DNA from: Candidatus Thalassarchaeaceae archaeon
GTDB taxonomy: Archaea; Thermoplasmatota; Poseidoniia; Poseidoniales; Thalassarchaeaceae
Reading direction: 5' to 3'
Length of the DNA: 5,041 nt
Assembly (NCBI GenBank): GCA_029250565.1
Contig: JAQXFA010000054.1
Span: 1 to 5,041, forward strand
Shown: positions 1-5,041 of the stretch, in pieces
How the letters are laid out: the number at the start of each line of letters is the position of its first letter
How positions within the stretch are numbered: the first letter of the stretch is position 1
Position numbers and translations under genes: made by a program
The notes under the pieces: model-generated
Database searches by the model: none
The model's input: the letters and a program-made list of their open reading frames with translations, nothing else
Told to the model about the DNA's origin: nothing

Positions 1-13
1 ATATTTTATATTT

Positions 14-340
14 ATGGAAACCTATACATTAGAAGATTTTGAAAATGAAAATTTTGAATTTAATATTGCCGATCAGATAGGGGGTGCAAATAATAGTAAT
101 CAAGAAGGTAATAATGAACCAGAGTTTTCAAATGAGAGTGATGAAGAAGGTAATAGTCAACCAATATTTTCTAATTCTAATGAAGAATCCGAAGAAGAAG
201 AATCCGAAGAAGAAATTTTAGAGGAAGAAGAAGTAAAATCTGGAAACAAACAACCAGAACTTTCAGAGGAGGAAGAACCCAAAGAAACCGAAGAAGTAAA
301 ATCTGGAAACGAACAACCAGAACTTTCGGAAGAGGATGAC
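14..340 (+). CDS. N-terminal fragment of a highly acidic, repeat-containing low-complexity protein (unknown function)
   Basis: I do not recognise this protein. The ATG at 14 follows an AT-rich leader (atattttatattt). About 109 residues are plausible coding sequence, dominated by Glu, Asn, Ser and Gln, with no hydrophobic segment or catalytic motif; it is probably intrinsically disordered. A degenerate unit of the form GN-x-(E/Q)-P-x-(F/L)-S occurs four times (starting near residues 32, 46, 77 and 98). The last two belong to a 21-residue repeat beginning EVKSGN. The open frame continues to 742, but beyond about residue 109 it is only the antisense of a conserved asparagine synthetase gene, so I treat that part as artefactual. 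Base use (AT-rich, purine-rich sense strand) differs from the rest of the window. Such proteins are common in protists and large DNA viruses, so the source could be either; this is inference. Confidence is moderate for coding and low for identity. Confidence 0.45.
182..211 (+). repeat. Exact 15-nt tandem duplication (two copies)
   Basis: The 15-mer gaagaatccgaagaa occurs at 182-196 and again, identical, at 197-211. It lies in frame in the acidic ORF and encodes Glu/Ser-rich residues. It looks like microsatellite-type expansion of GAA codons. Confidence 0.85.
230..336 (+). repeat. 63-nt-period imperfect direct repeat in the acidic ORF
   Basis: A block starting gaagtaaaatctggaaac at 230 recurs at 293, exactly 63 nt (21 codons) later. 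The copies stay nearly identical for about 44 nt, differing for example at aaacaa/aacgaa and tcagag/tcggaa. The peptide unit begins EVKSGN and includes QPELSEE. Similarity of the second copy to the first ends at about 335, which is where the sequence changes to asparagine synthetase DNA. Confidence 0.85.
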
Positions 341-345
341 ATTTT
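334..345. other. Probable chimeric junction between unrelated sequences
   Basis: To the left lies the AT-rich acidic repeat ORF (+), whose second 63-nt repeat loses similarity to the first at about 335. To the right lies the minus-strand asparagine synthetase, which shows family-typical sequence up to FFQPLFEKMS (last codons about 348-337). It then changes abruptly to Ser-rich antisense of the repeats, without the expected synthetase continuation that carries the G-(E/Q)-G-(A/S)-D-E loop. Both features lose sense within a dozen bases of each other. This is best explained by a misjoined contig or amplification chimera. A genuine recombination or insertion cannot be excluded from sequence alone. 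Confidence 0.75.
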
Positions 346-1506
346 CTCAAAAAGTGGCTGGAAAAATAGAACTGAAATATCAAGGTCTTCGCCATGCCAA
401 CTCAATGAAGGTAATGTACGCCAAAAGCAATCATCCTCCAATGTTGATGTGTGGTGCTCTAGGTCAAGGGCAGAACAAACAGCTTCAGCAGCACGGAAAT
501 CAGGATTATCCTCATCCTCTGCAACGGTCCAACATTCAGGAACCGGTTGCCCTGTTTGTGCTGATGCCTTGTGGGCAAGGCCGGCCACCATGCTTGAATC
601 CAAACCACCGGATAGAATAATTCCAAGTGGGACATCAGACATCAATCGGTCCCCTATACTACTGCACAGGCTCTCAAGTAGAGCAGGCGCATCTAACTCA
701 GGGTTCCATGTATCCCCTGGAACAATTATCTCAGTAGAGTAAGTTGCAACCCCTGTAAGTGTTGCCCGCCCCTCAGAATCTAGAGACCAAGTCTCAATAG
801 TTGCAGGAGCTACTTGAGAAACGCCCTCAAACAAAGTAGTTTCATCAAGTGGATATTCAAATGCAAGTCTCGCTAACATTGCATTCTCATCAATTTTCGA
901 AACATAATCAGGGTGTGCTCGGAATGCCTTTACTTCACTTGCCACAAGAAGTTCTCCTGAAGGTGTCAATGTTCGCAATAGAGGTTTTACCCCCAATGGG
1001 TCACGACAAAGAATCAATTCTTGGCGCTTAGAATCCCATAAAGCAAATCCCCATATTCCATCCAACTGGCTTACCCATTCAACATGCGCAGTTGCTGGAT
1101 TGCTAGGATCAGAAGCCCTTGAAGTTCTCCTCAAATACCCAGAGAGTGATGAGCGAGATGGTCCGGCTGGTGAAGAAATACTAGAATTAAGGTGAAATGC
1201 GGATCCATGGGCAGCAAGAATTACCTCTCCATCTCCTTTTGTACGCCAATTATAACCAGAGTATTTCTTCCTTAAACTACGGAAATTATAGATTTCACCA
1301 TTTTGTACCAACCAGCAACCATGTTCAGAACCCATCGGTTGGTCTGAACCCAATAAGTCAACAATAGATAGACGAGAGTGACCTAGAGAACAAACTTCGT
1401 CCCCCCAAACCCGAATCCCATCAGGTCCTCGATGAGATAACAGGTCGGCCATCTCACGAGTTAGTGATGTATCCCCATCACCAAGAATAGCCGTTATACC
1501 GCACAT
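337..1506 (-). CDS. asnB: Asparagine synthetase (glutamine-hydrolysing), AsnB-type, 3'-truncated
   Basis: AsnB makes asparagine in the cytosol from aspartate, ATP and glutamine-derived ammonia. I chose the ATG at 1506 because it gives Met-Cys-Gly-Ile, so Met removal exposes the Cys2 nucleophile of class II amidotransferases; an upstream TTG at 1515 would bury it. The glutaminase domain shows SHRGPDG (about residue 24), GHSRLSIVDL (42), NGEIYN (69), GDGEVIL (91) and GFALWD (153). The synthetase domain shows the pyrophosphatase P-loop SGGLDSS (about 299) and WHGEDLDISVLFFQPLFEKM. About 40 low-complexity Ser/Arg/Pro-rich residues (about 101-142) sit between EVILAAHG and WVSQLDG, where I would expect a shorter link. 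The frame continues to 157, but those residues are antisense to an unrelated repeat ORF. The real gene is therefore cut at about 390 of roughly 550-650 residues and lacks the G-(E/Q)-G-(A/S)-D-E motif and C-terminal region. The cut is probably an assembly effect, not a pseudogene. Confidence 0.88.
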
Positions 1507-1531
1507 TCGTATCAATCCGGCAATTCACCCG

Positions 1532-1539
1532 CTAAAAGA
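1532..1539 (-). promoter_or_regulatory. Possible TATA-like element ahead of asnB
   Basis: On the minus strand TCTTTTAG is centred about 29 nt before the asnB ATG at 1506, the spacing expected for a leaderless or short-leader archaeal transcript. No Shine-Dalgarno sequence stands directly before the ATG. The element is weak, and asnB could instead be read through from the small gene 58 nt upstream. Confidence 0.25.
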
Positions 1540-1564
1540 CTGTGTCGGGGAATAATGATTCATC

Positions 1565-1672
1565 TCACCAGTAAATGATGCCGATAACCAATGTTGCGAT
1601 GAGAGAAACTGCGTAAACAAAGACATACAGGCTCTGCGAGGGGGCATCATCTTGCAATATCTCGTCACTCAT
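1565..1672 (-). CDS. Small single-pass membrane protein, 35 aa (unknown function)
   Basis: This short frame runs from an ATG at 1672 to a TGA at 1565. The N-terminus is acidic and polar (MSDEILQDDAPSQS). One continuous hydrophobic segment of about 20 residues follows, from Tyr16 to the C-terminal Trp35, through SLIATLVIGIIYW. This charged-head, hydrophobic-tail layout predicts a tail-anchored or N-out single-pass peptide. An AT-rich TATA-like element lies about 26 nt before the ATG, fitting a leaderless archaeal transcript; there is no Shine-Dalgarno sequence. It fills the gap between asnB and the COG0170 gene, on the same strand as both. I do not recognise the family. It resembles the small membrane subunits of translocon, oligosaccharyltransferase or respiratory complexes in shape only. 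Coding status rests on the clean membrane-peptide layout and the promoter position, not on homology. Confidence 0.5.
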   Translation of the reverse strand: MSDEILQDDAPSQSLYVFVYAVSLIATLVIGIIYW

Positions 1673-1692
1673 ATTGCTGTCGAAGTGGATTC

Positions 1693-1703
1693 GGATTTTA
1701 ACC
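1693..1703 (-). promoter_or_regulatory. TATA-like element ahead of the small membrane protein gene
   Basis: The minus strand reads GGTTAAAATCC, with the A/T core centred about 26 nt upstream of the ATG at 1672. That is the distance expected between an archaeal TATA box and the start of a leaderless mRNA. It lies after the stop of the upstream COG0170 gene (1767), so the small gene may have its own promoter. Confidence 0.35.
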
Positions 1704-1766
1704 ATAACCCAAATCCATCTTTCTTTTAGCCTATGAGTTAATCCTTGGAAATAGCTCTGTTAAAAT

Positions 1767-2417
1767 TCACAGACCTAATGTGGATAACAATAAGATGACC
1801 AATAATGGAATGAGAATCATGGTGCCATTATCGTCAATCCAACGTAAACGAGGCCATTCAGACGCAACCTGAATTGGTGGAATTAGTATTGCAAAAAGAA
1901 GCGGCGTATCTAAACAATTCCAAGATACCAGCCACACGGCATAGACCGTGATGAGACCCCCGATAGCAACAAATTTTGGATCTTTACCTGCACGTCGTAC
2001 TTCACCCATAACAGGGTCACCAAATGCTAATCCAAGCACCAAAGGTGCGCCAAATGCCGCTCCCATGACTCCTATAAGCGGTGAAAAAGCAAGTGCTAAT
2101 ACAACTGAAACAGCACCCCAGAAAAGTGCACTCAATTGGTTTGCTTCATAGGCGCGTTGACCAAAAATTGTAAATCCAATTTTTAGGCGAATTAATTCTG
2201 CTACGATAATAACCCCCAATACGATGAAAACGAAATTTTGGGCAGTAGTTCCTACTTTACCAGCAATTTCTTCACCATACCAATAGTAGAGCCAAGGGAT
2301 TATCGCAAGTGAAACATGAGTTATTCTACGTAAAAGATGGCCGGAAAAACCACCTACACTGTGTTTAACATGGTCTGCTTCATATGATTCTTCACTCAGA
2401 ACGATTCCTTCTTCCAT
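1767..2417 (-). CDS. COG0170-family polytopic membrane protein (dolichol kinase / CTP-dependent lipid kinase-like)
   Basis: The predicted 216-residue membrane protein has about seven hydrophobic segments, near residues 35-48, 62-76, 97-111, 114-132, 150-166, 171-184 and 200-216. Family-type marks are RRITH (about 30) before the first segment, AELIR (73), GDPVMGEVRR (133) in a cytoplasmic loop, a final-loop EWPRLRW, and IDDNGTM (194) before the last segment. These match the SEC59/DGK1/phytol kinase group, which phosphorylates polyprenols or related lipids with CTP; the substrate here is unknown. The ATG at 2417 is preferred because GAGGTGG stands 5-6 nt ahead. An in-frame GTG at 2426 falls inside that Shine-Dalgarno sequence and overlaps the end of meaB. 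The start is only 2 nt after the meaB stop, so the gene is the last member of the mutase operon. A role in archaeal lipid or dolichol-phosphate metabolism is inferred from the family only. Confidence 0.75.
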   Translation of the reverse strand: MEEGIVLSEESYEADHVKHSVGGFSGHLLRRITHVSLAIIPWLYYWYGEEIAGKVGTTAQNFVFIVLGVIIVAELIRLKIGFTIFGQRAYEANQLSALFWGAVSVVLALAFSPLIGVMGAAFGAPLVLGLAFGDPVMGEVRRAGKDPKFVAIGGLITVYAVWLVSWNCLDTPLLFAILIPPIQVASEWPRLRWIDDNGTMILIPLLVILLLSTLGL

Positions 2418-2419
2418 GT

Positions 2420-3292
2420 TTACCACCTCAGATTTTTATCAACCCACTCTTGTGCTGAATTTTCTGAACCCGCGAGACCATCCAGAACCTCGTTTATGTC
2501 CTCACGTGAGAGAAGTGCGTTATCCCATGCAGTCAATAATCGTTCACGTGCCCGTGCTAATTCTGCACCTGATTTTGCAGGAAGTGTTCTCAATAGGGTG
2601 GCTAAATCTTCAATTCCAACAGAATTTTTAGCTGATGTAAGTAAGACAGGAGTGGGATTACTAGTCAACTCAAGTGCTGACATAATGTTGGCCGCAGCCC
2701 GTTCAGAACCATCCAAATCAGATTTATTCACCACTATCATATCAGCAAGTTCCATCACTCCGGCTTTTTCAGCTTGAACTTCATCACCCCTTAGTGGGGC
2801 TTCAACTAGAACTATTCTATCGGCAACTGACACTACACGAATTTCAGATTGTCCAGCCCCTACAGTCTCAATCAAGACTATGTCATAACCACATTGTCGC
2901 ATCACATCGGCTGCTAGAACCACTGCATTAGGCATACCACCTGGTTGATTTCTAGTAGCAAAAGAACGAACAAAGACATTTGGATTATTATCAGCAGATT
3001 CCATTCTCACCCGGTCTCCTAAAAGTGCGCCACCCGTCAATGGTGATGACGGATCTACTGCAATAACAGCGACCTTTAATCCATTAGATGTCCATGTGCT
3101 TAGTAATCTCTCAATGAGACAACTCTTACCTACCCCAGGGGCACCAGTTACACCGATTACTGAACCATCTACTGCACGTGTTGAAAGGCCAAGTAAATCA
3201 TGACTGACTTCACCATTTTCGACAGCAGTTAGCAACTTTGCCAAACTTCTTCGATTTCCTGAAACCGCTTGTTCAAAAATTGTTTTTGGCAA
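2420..3292 (-). CDS. meaB: MeaB/ArgK-family GTPase, methylmalonyl-CoA mutase chaperone
   Basis: MeaB is a SIMIBI-class G protein that uses GTP hydrolysis to gate cobalamin loading and protect or reactivate methylmalonyl-CoA mutase. Using the TTG at 3292 (290 residues), the motifs are: Walker A GVTGAPGVGKS (about 47-57); VDPSSPLTGGALLGDRVRM (80-97), the conserved Mg/switch region; DIVLIETVGAGQSE (137-150), equivalent to the G3/Walker B; NKSD (189-192), the G4 guanine-specificity motif; and SAKN (220-223), the G5. I chose TTG 3292 because GGAGAG lies 7 nt upstream and the start LPKTIFEQAVSGNRRSLAKLL matches the usual MeaB N-terminal helix. A TTG at 3343 is in frame but has no Shine-Dalgarno sequence and would overlap the upstream gene by 47 nt. 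The loop after the Walker B strand reads EAPLRGDEVQ, where I recall PGxGDxxQ in typical MeaB. Its place directly after the B12-binding mutase subunit supports the role. Confidence 0.93.
   Translation of the reverse strand: MPKTIFEQAVSGNRRSLAKLLTAVENGEVSHDLLGLSTRAVDGSVIGVTGAPGVGKSCLIERLLSTWTSNGLKVAVIAVDPSSPLTGGALLGDRVRMESADNNPNVFVRSFATRNQPGGMPNAVVLAADVMRQCGYDIVLIETVGAGQSEIRVVSVADRIVLVEAPLRGDEVQAEKAGVMELADMIVVNKSDLDGSERAAANIMSALELTSNPTPVLLTSAKNSVGIEDLATLLRTLPAKSGAELARARERLLTAWDNALLSREDINEVLDGLAGSENSAQEWVDKNLRW
2423..2431 (-). promoter_or_regulatory. Shine-Dalgarno sequence deciding the COG0170 gene start
   Basis: The minus strand reads CTGAGGTGGTAAAC immediately before the ATG at 2417. GAGGTG is complementary to the 16S rRNA tail at ideal spacing. 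It overlaps the last codon and stop of meaB, indicating coupled translation. Confidence 0.7.
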
Positions 3293-3296
3293 ACGT

Positions 3297-3743
3297 TCAC
3301 TCTCCGCTAGACCAGACCCAATCCCCGCCTTCACCAACCCCAACGGGTTGATTTGACGAGACGCGGGTAATTACTGCGTCTACAAAATCTGACATCTCAT
3401 GCATTTTTGTCCCCGGACCAAATATCGCTCTCATCCCGGAATCAAATAGAAGCGAACGCTCATCTAGAGGAATTATTCCGCCACCAAAAACAGTTACGTC
3501 ACTACAACCTGCTTCCACCAACAGTTGGCAAACTCTAGGGAAAAGAAACGCGTGTGCCCCCGATAATGAGGAAAGTCCTAACATGTCAGCATCTTCATCA
3601 AGAACTGTCCTAACAATTTGTTCAGGTGTTCTTCGTAATCCGGTGTAAATCACCTCATGTCCTGCATCACGCAAAGCCCGCGCCACAACCTTTGCACCAC
3701 GGTCATGACCATCCAACCCCGGTTTGGCAATCACAATACGCAT
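3297..3743 (-). CDS. Methylmalonyl-CoA mutase, cobalamin-binding (small/C-terminal) subunit
   Basis: This separate B12-binding domain protein (148 residues from ATG 3743) carries adenosylcobalamin for the interconversion of (R)-methylmalonyl-CoA and succinyl-CoA. Near the N-terminus KPGLDGHDRGA contains the DxHxxG motif; His13 is the lower axial ligand to cobalt. LGLSSLSGAH (about 55-64) supplies the SxL motif and FGGGIIP (about 86-92) the GG motif around the nucleotide tail, giving the complete Rossmann-like cobalamin fold. The start is supported by GAGGG 5 nt upstream and by the MRIVIAKPGLDGHDRG beginning typical of this family; the TTG at 3755 is only an upstream extension. The substrate-binding TIM-barrel (large) subunit is not in the window. 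The last residues after about 130 (GVGEGGDWVWSSGE) look like a non-conserved tail. The gene is first in an operon with meaB. Specificity for methylmalonyl-CoA rather than another acyl-CoA mutase is inferred from the neighbouring carboxylase and meaB. Confidence 0.92.
   Translation of the reverse strand: MRIVIAKPGLDGHDRGAKVVARALRDAGHEVIYTGLRRTPEQIVRTVLDEDADMLGLSSLSGAHAFLFPRVCQLLVEAGCSDVTVFGGGIIPLDERSLLFDSGMRAIFGPGTKMHEMSDFVDAVITRVSSNQPVGVGEGGDWVWSSGE
3300..3305 (-). promoter_or_regulatory. Shine-Dalgarno sequence deciding the meaB start
   Basis: GGAGAG on the minus strand lies 7 nt before TTG 3292 and overlaps the last codons of the mutase small-subunit gene, whose TGA is at 3299-3297. It is the main argument for the shorter meaB protein. 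Confidence 0.55.
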
Positions 3744-3873
3744 GGCTACCCTCAACCTCGTGGAAATGGCGTCACCCTTTCAATTGGTCGTATCTCCTTT
3801 TATGAGCAGTCAAATTCCCTCCAATTTTCCGCATAGTCTATTGGCTAGCGTGGTCACCTGCGAGTTGAGCGGG
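3744..3873. promoter_or_regulatory. Divergent promoter region between the mutase operon and the carboxylase gene
   Basis: The 130 bp between the two ATGs must carry promoters in both directions. Leftward, CATAAAAG (minus strand, 3797-3804) is a good archaeal TATA candidate. It is about 57 nt ahead of ATG 3743, which would leave a leader of about 30 nt that includes the Shine-Dalgarno sequence near 3748-3752. Rightward, the A/T-rich CCAATTTTCC at about 3821-3830 is the best but weak candidate. No clear inverted repeat for a regulator was seen. Shared control of the two arms of the propionate pathway is an inference from layout. Confidence 0.45.
3797..3804 (-). promoter_or_regulatory. TATA-box candidate for the mutase-meaB-COG0170 operon
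   Basis: CATAAAAG on the minus strand is followed by GGAGATACG. A start site about 25 nt downstream (near 3775) would give a short leader containing the Shine-Dalgarno sequence of the mutase subunit gene. The call rests on motif and position only. Confidence 0.35.
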
Positions 3874-5041
3874 ATGGAGTCGACTGAGGAAAGACTTGAT
3901 GATTTGCGCAAACGCAAGGCAATTGCGGCCGCAGGTGGAGGGGCTCAGAGAGTTGATGCCCAGCACGCAAAGGGTAAGTTGACAGCACGTGAAAGATTGG
4001 AAATGTTACTAGATGAAGGCTCATTTCAAGAAATTGATTCACTAGTTGAGCACCGATGCCGTGACTTCGGAATGGACCAAAATGTGATCCCTGGTGATGG
4101 TGTTGTCACAGGACACGGATTAATTGACGGACGAGCAGTATTCTGTTTTGCCCAAGATTTCACGGTTTATGGCGGTAGTCTTGGAGAAATGCACGGGCTA
4201 AAGATTTGCAAAGTTCTTGATATGGCAATGAAAACCGGCGCCCCAGTAATTGGACTCAACGATAGTGGTGGCGCTAGAATTCAGGAAGGTGTTGCAAGTT
4301 TAGGATCATACGCTGAAATTTTCTTCCGTAATGTTAGAGCAAGTGGCATCATCCCTCAAATTAGTATAATCATGGGACCTTGTGCAGGTGGTGCAGTATA
4401 CAGCCCCGCAATCACTGATTTTGTAGTCATGGTAGACAAAACAGCCCACATGTTCATCACCGGACCAGAAGTAATCAAAACCGTCACTAATGAAGAAGTT
4501 AGTTTCGAAGAATTAGGTGGTGCTTCAACGCATGCCTCGCTTTCAGGAGTAACTCACTTCACAGCATCAGATGATGAAGATGCACTAGAATTGACTAGGA
4601 ACCTAGTATCACATCTGCCACAAAATAACCTCGAAACTACACCAGTCAAACCCACAAAAGATCCGCCTTCCCGTGAATGTGAAAATTTACAAAATATTGT
4701 CCCTGAAGATTCTCAAAAACCGTATGATGTAATTGATGTGATAAGTGAAATTGTAGATGATGGTGCATTCTTAGAAGTTCAAGCAGATTTCGCCCCCAAT
4801 ATCGTTATCGGATATGGCAGACTAGATGGAAATACTGTTGGAATTGTTGGTAATCAGCCAAAGAACCTTGCAGGATGTCTCGACATTGATGCATCGGTGA
4901 AGGCAGCTAGATTCATTCGCTTCTGTGATGCGTTTAACATACCGCTACTAACCCTGGTTGATGTCCCAGGATTCTTGCCGGGAGCCAATCAAGAATGGGG
5001 TGGAATCATCCGTCATGGCGCGAAATTACTCTATGCATACT
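3874..5041 (+). CDS. pccB: Acyl-CoA (probably propionyl-CoA) carboxylase, carboxyltransferase beta subunit, partial at the right edge
   Basis: This subunit moves the carboxyl group from carboxybiotin to propionyl-CoA (or acetyl-CoA), forming methylmalonyl-CoA. From ATG 3874 there are 389 codons before the window ends, of about 510-530 expected. In order: the start helix with QHAKGKLTARERLEMLLD (30-47); the crotonase-type N-terminal domain with DFTVYGGSLGE (95-105), NDSGGARIQEG (129-139) and GPCAGGAVYSPA (168-179, first oxyanion hole); then a second crotonase repeat with GNQPKNLAGCLD (326-337) and VDVPGFLPG (362-370, second oxyanion hole). The frame has no stop, so the cut is only the window edge. 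The residue of the later GGAYD/CxM region that separates propionyl- from acetyl-CoA specificity lies outside. An in-frame ATG at 3802 would add 24 residues, but the 3874 start matches the family and leaves room for a promoter. It is divergent from the mutase/meaB operon, which favours propionyl-CoA as substrate. Confidence 0.93.
   Translation, partial: MESTEERLDDLRKRKAIAAAGGGAQRVDAQHAKGKLTARERLEMLLDEGSFQEIDSLVEHRCRDFGMDQNVIPGDGVVTGHGLIDGRAVFCFAQDFTVYGGSLGEMHGLKICKVLDMAMKTGAPVIGLNDSGGARIQEGVASLGSYAEIFFRNVRASGIIPQISIIMGPCAGGAVYSPAITDFVVMVDKTAHMFITGPEVIKTVTNEEVSFEELGGASTHASLSGVTHFTASDDEDALELTRNLVSHLPQNNLETTPVKPTKDPPSRECENLQNIVPEDSQKPYDVIDVISEIVDDGAFLEVQADFAPNIVIGYGRLDGNTVGIVGNQPKNLAGCLDIDASVKAARFIRFCDAFNIPLLTLVDVPGFLPGANQEWGGIIRHGAKLLYAY

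Noticed and set aside
157..336. Ser-rich C-terminal tail of the asparagine synthetase frame
   Set aside because: It is the antisense of GAA/GAG-rich repeats. Family-typical sequence stops at FFQPLFEKMS.
177..395. Minus-strand 72-codon Leu-rich frame
   Set aside because: It is a third frame across the repeat region and junction; its Leu-rich composition comes from the reverse complement of GAA/GAG repeats.
341..742. Continuation of the acidic ORF on the plus strand (to TAA near 742)
   Set aside because: It is the exact antisense of conserved AsnB coding sequence, and loses the acidic repeat character at about 337.
1740..1766. Possible terminator after the COG0170 gene
   Set aside because: Only a short ATTTTAAC follows the stop on the minus strand. 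There is no stable hairpin or long T-run.
1948..2151. Plus-strand 67-codon frame opposite the COG0170 gene
   Set aside because: Its Pro/Ala/Thr/Ser-rich translation is what the antisense of Gly/Ala-rich membrane helices gives.
2416..2777. Plus-strand frames opposite meaB (2416-2631 and 2496-2777)
   Set aside because: They are shadows of a strongly conserved GTPase gene, without ribosome sites or domain features.
3854..4042. Minus-strand 62-codon frame
   Set aside because: It lies antisense within the conserved start of the carboxylase beta gene and shows no motif of its own.

Overview
The window looks like marine planktonic archaeal DNA (roughly 40-45% G+C by eye) with a short unrelated piece joined to its left end. 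I favour a Poseidoniales / Marine Group II or III-like euryarchaeon. The reasons are the separate B12-binding mutase subunit followed by a MeaB GTPase, a COG0170 (dolichol kinase/CTP-transferase-like) membrane protein, an AsnB-type asparagine synthetase, and promoter-like TATA elements. This assignment is inference from gene content; no marker gene is present.

Left end (1-~340): an AT-rich, purine-rich stretch encodes the start of a very acidic, low-complexity protein built from degenerate repeats. It resembles eukaryotic or giant-virus coding sequence more than the rest of the window. At about 334-345 it abuts, head to head, an asparagine synthetase gene on the minus strand, which is cut off in the middle of its ATP-binding synthetase domain. 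Reading frames cross this point in both directions, but each makes sense on one side only. The simplest explanation is an assembly or amplification chimera; a real insertion or recombination is less likely.

Middle (~337-1766, minus strand): the truncated asnB (start ATG at 1506, so that Cys2 becomes the N-terminal nucleophile) and, just upstream of it, a 35-residue single-pass membrane protein (1565-1672) with a TATA-like element ahead of it.

Centre (1767-3743, minus strand): a compact three-gene operon. It runs from the cobalamin-binding small subunit of methylmalonyl-CoA mutase to its G-protein chaperone MeaB and then to a COG0170 polytopic membrane protein. The gaps are 4 nt and 2 nt, and each gene has a good Shine-Dalgarno sequence that decides its start.

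Right end (3874-5041, plus strand): the carboxyltransferase (beta) subunit of an acyl-CoA, probably propionyl-CoA, carboxylase, running off the window. It is divergent from the mutase operon across a 130-bp shared promoter region. Together these genes form part of the propionyl-CoA to methylmalonyl-CoA to succinyl-CoA pathway. The biotin carboxylase/biotin carrier, epimerase and mutase large subunit must lie elsewhere. I found no CRISPR, IS element, tRNA or rRNA, and no evidence for a new defence-type system. The most notable signals are the chimeric junction, the unnamed small membrane protein and the membrane gene tied into the B12-mutase operon.
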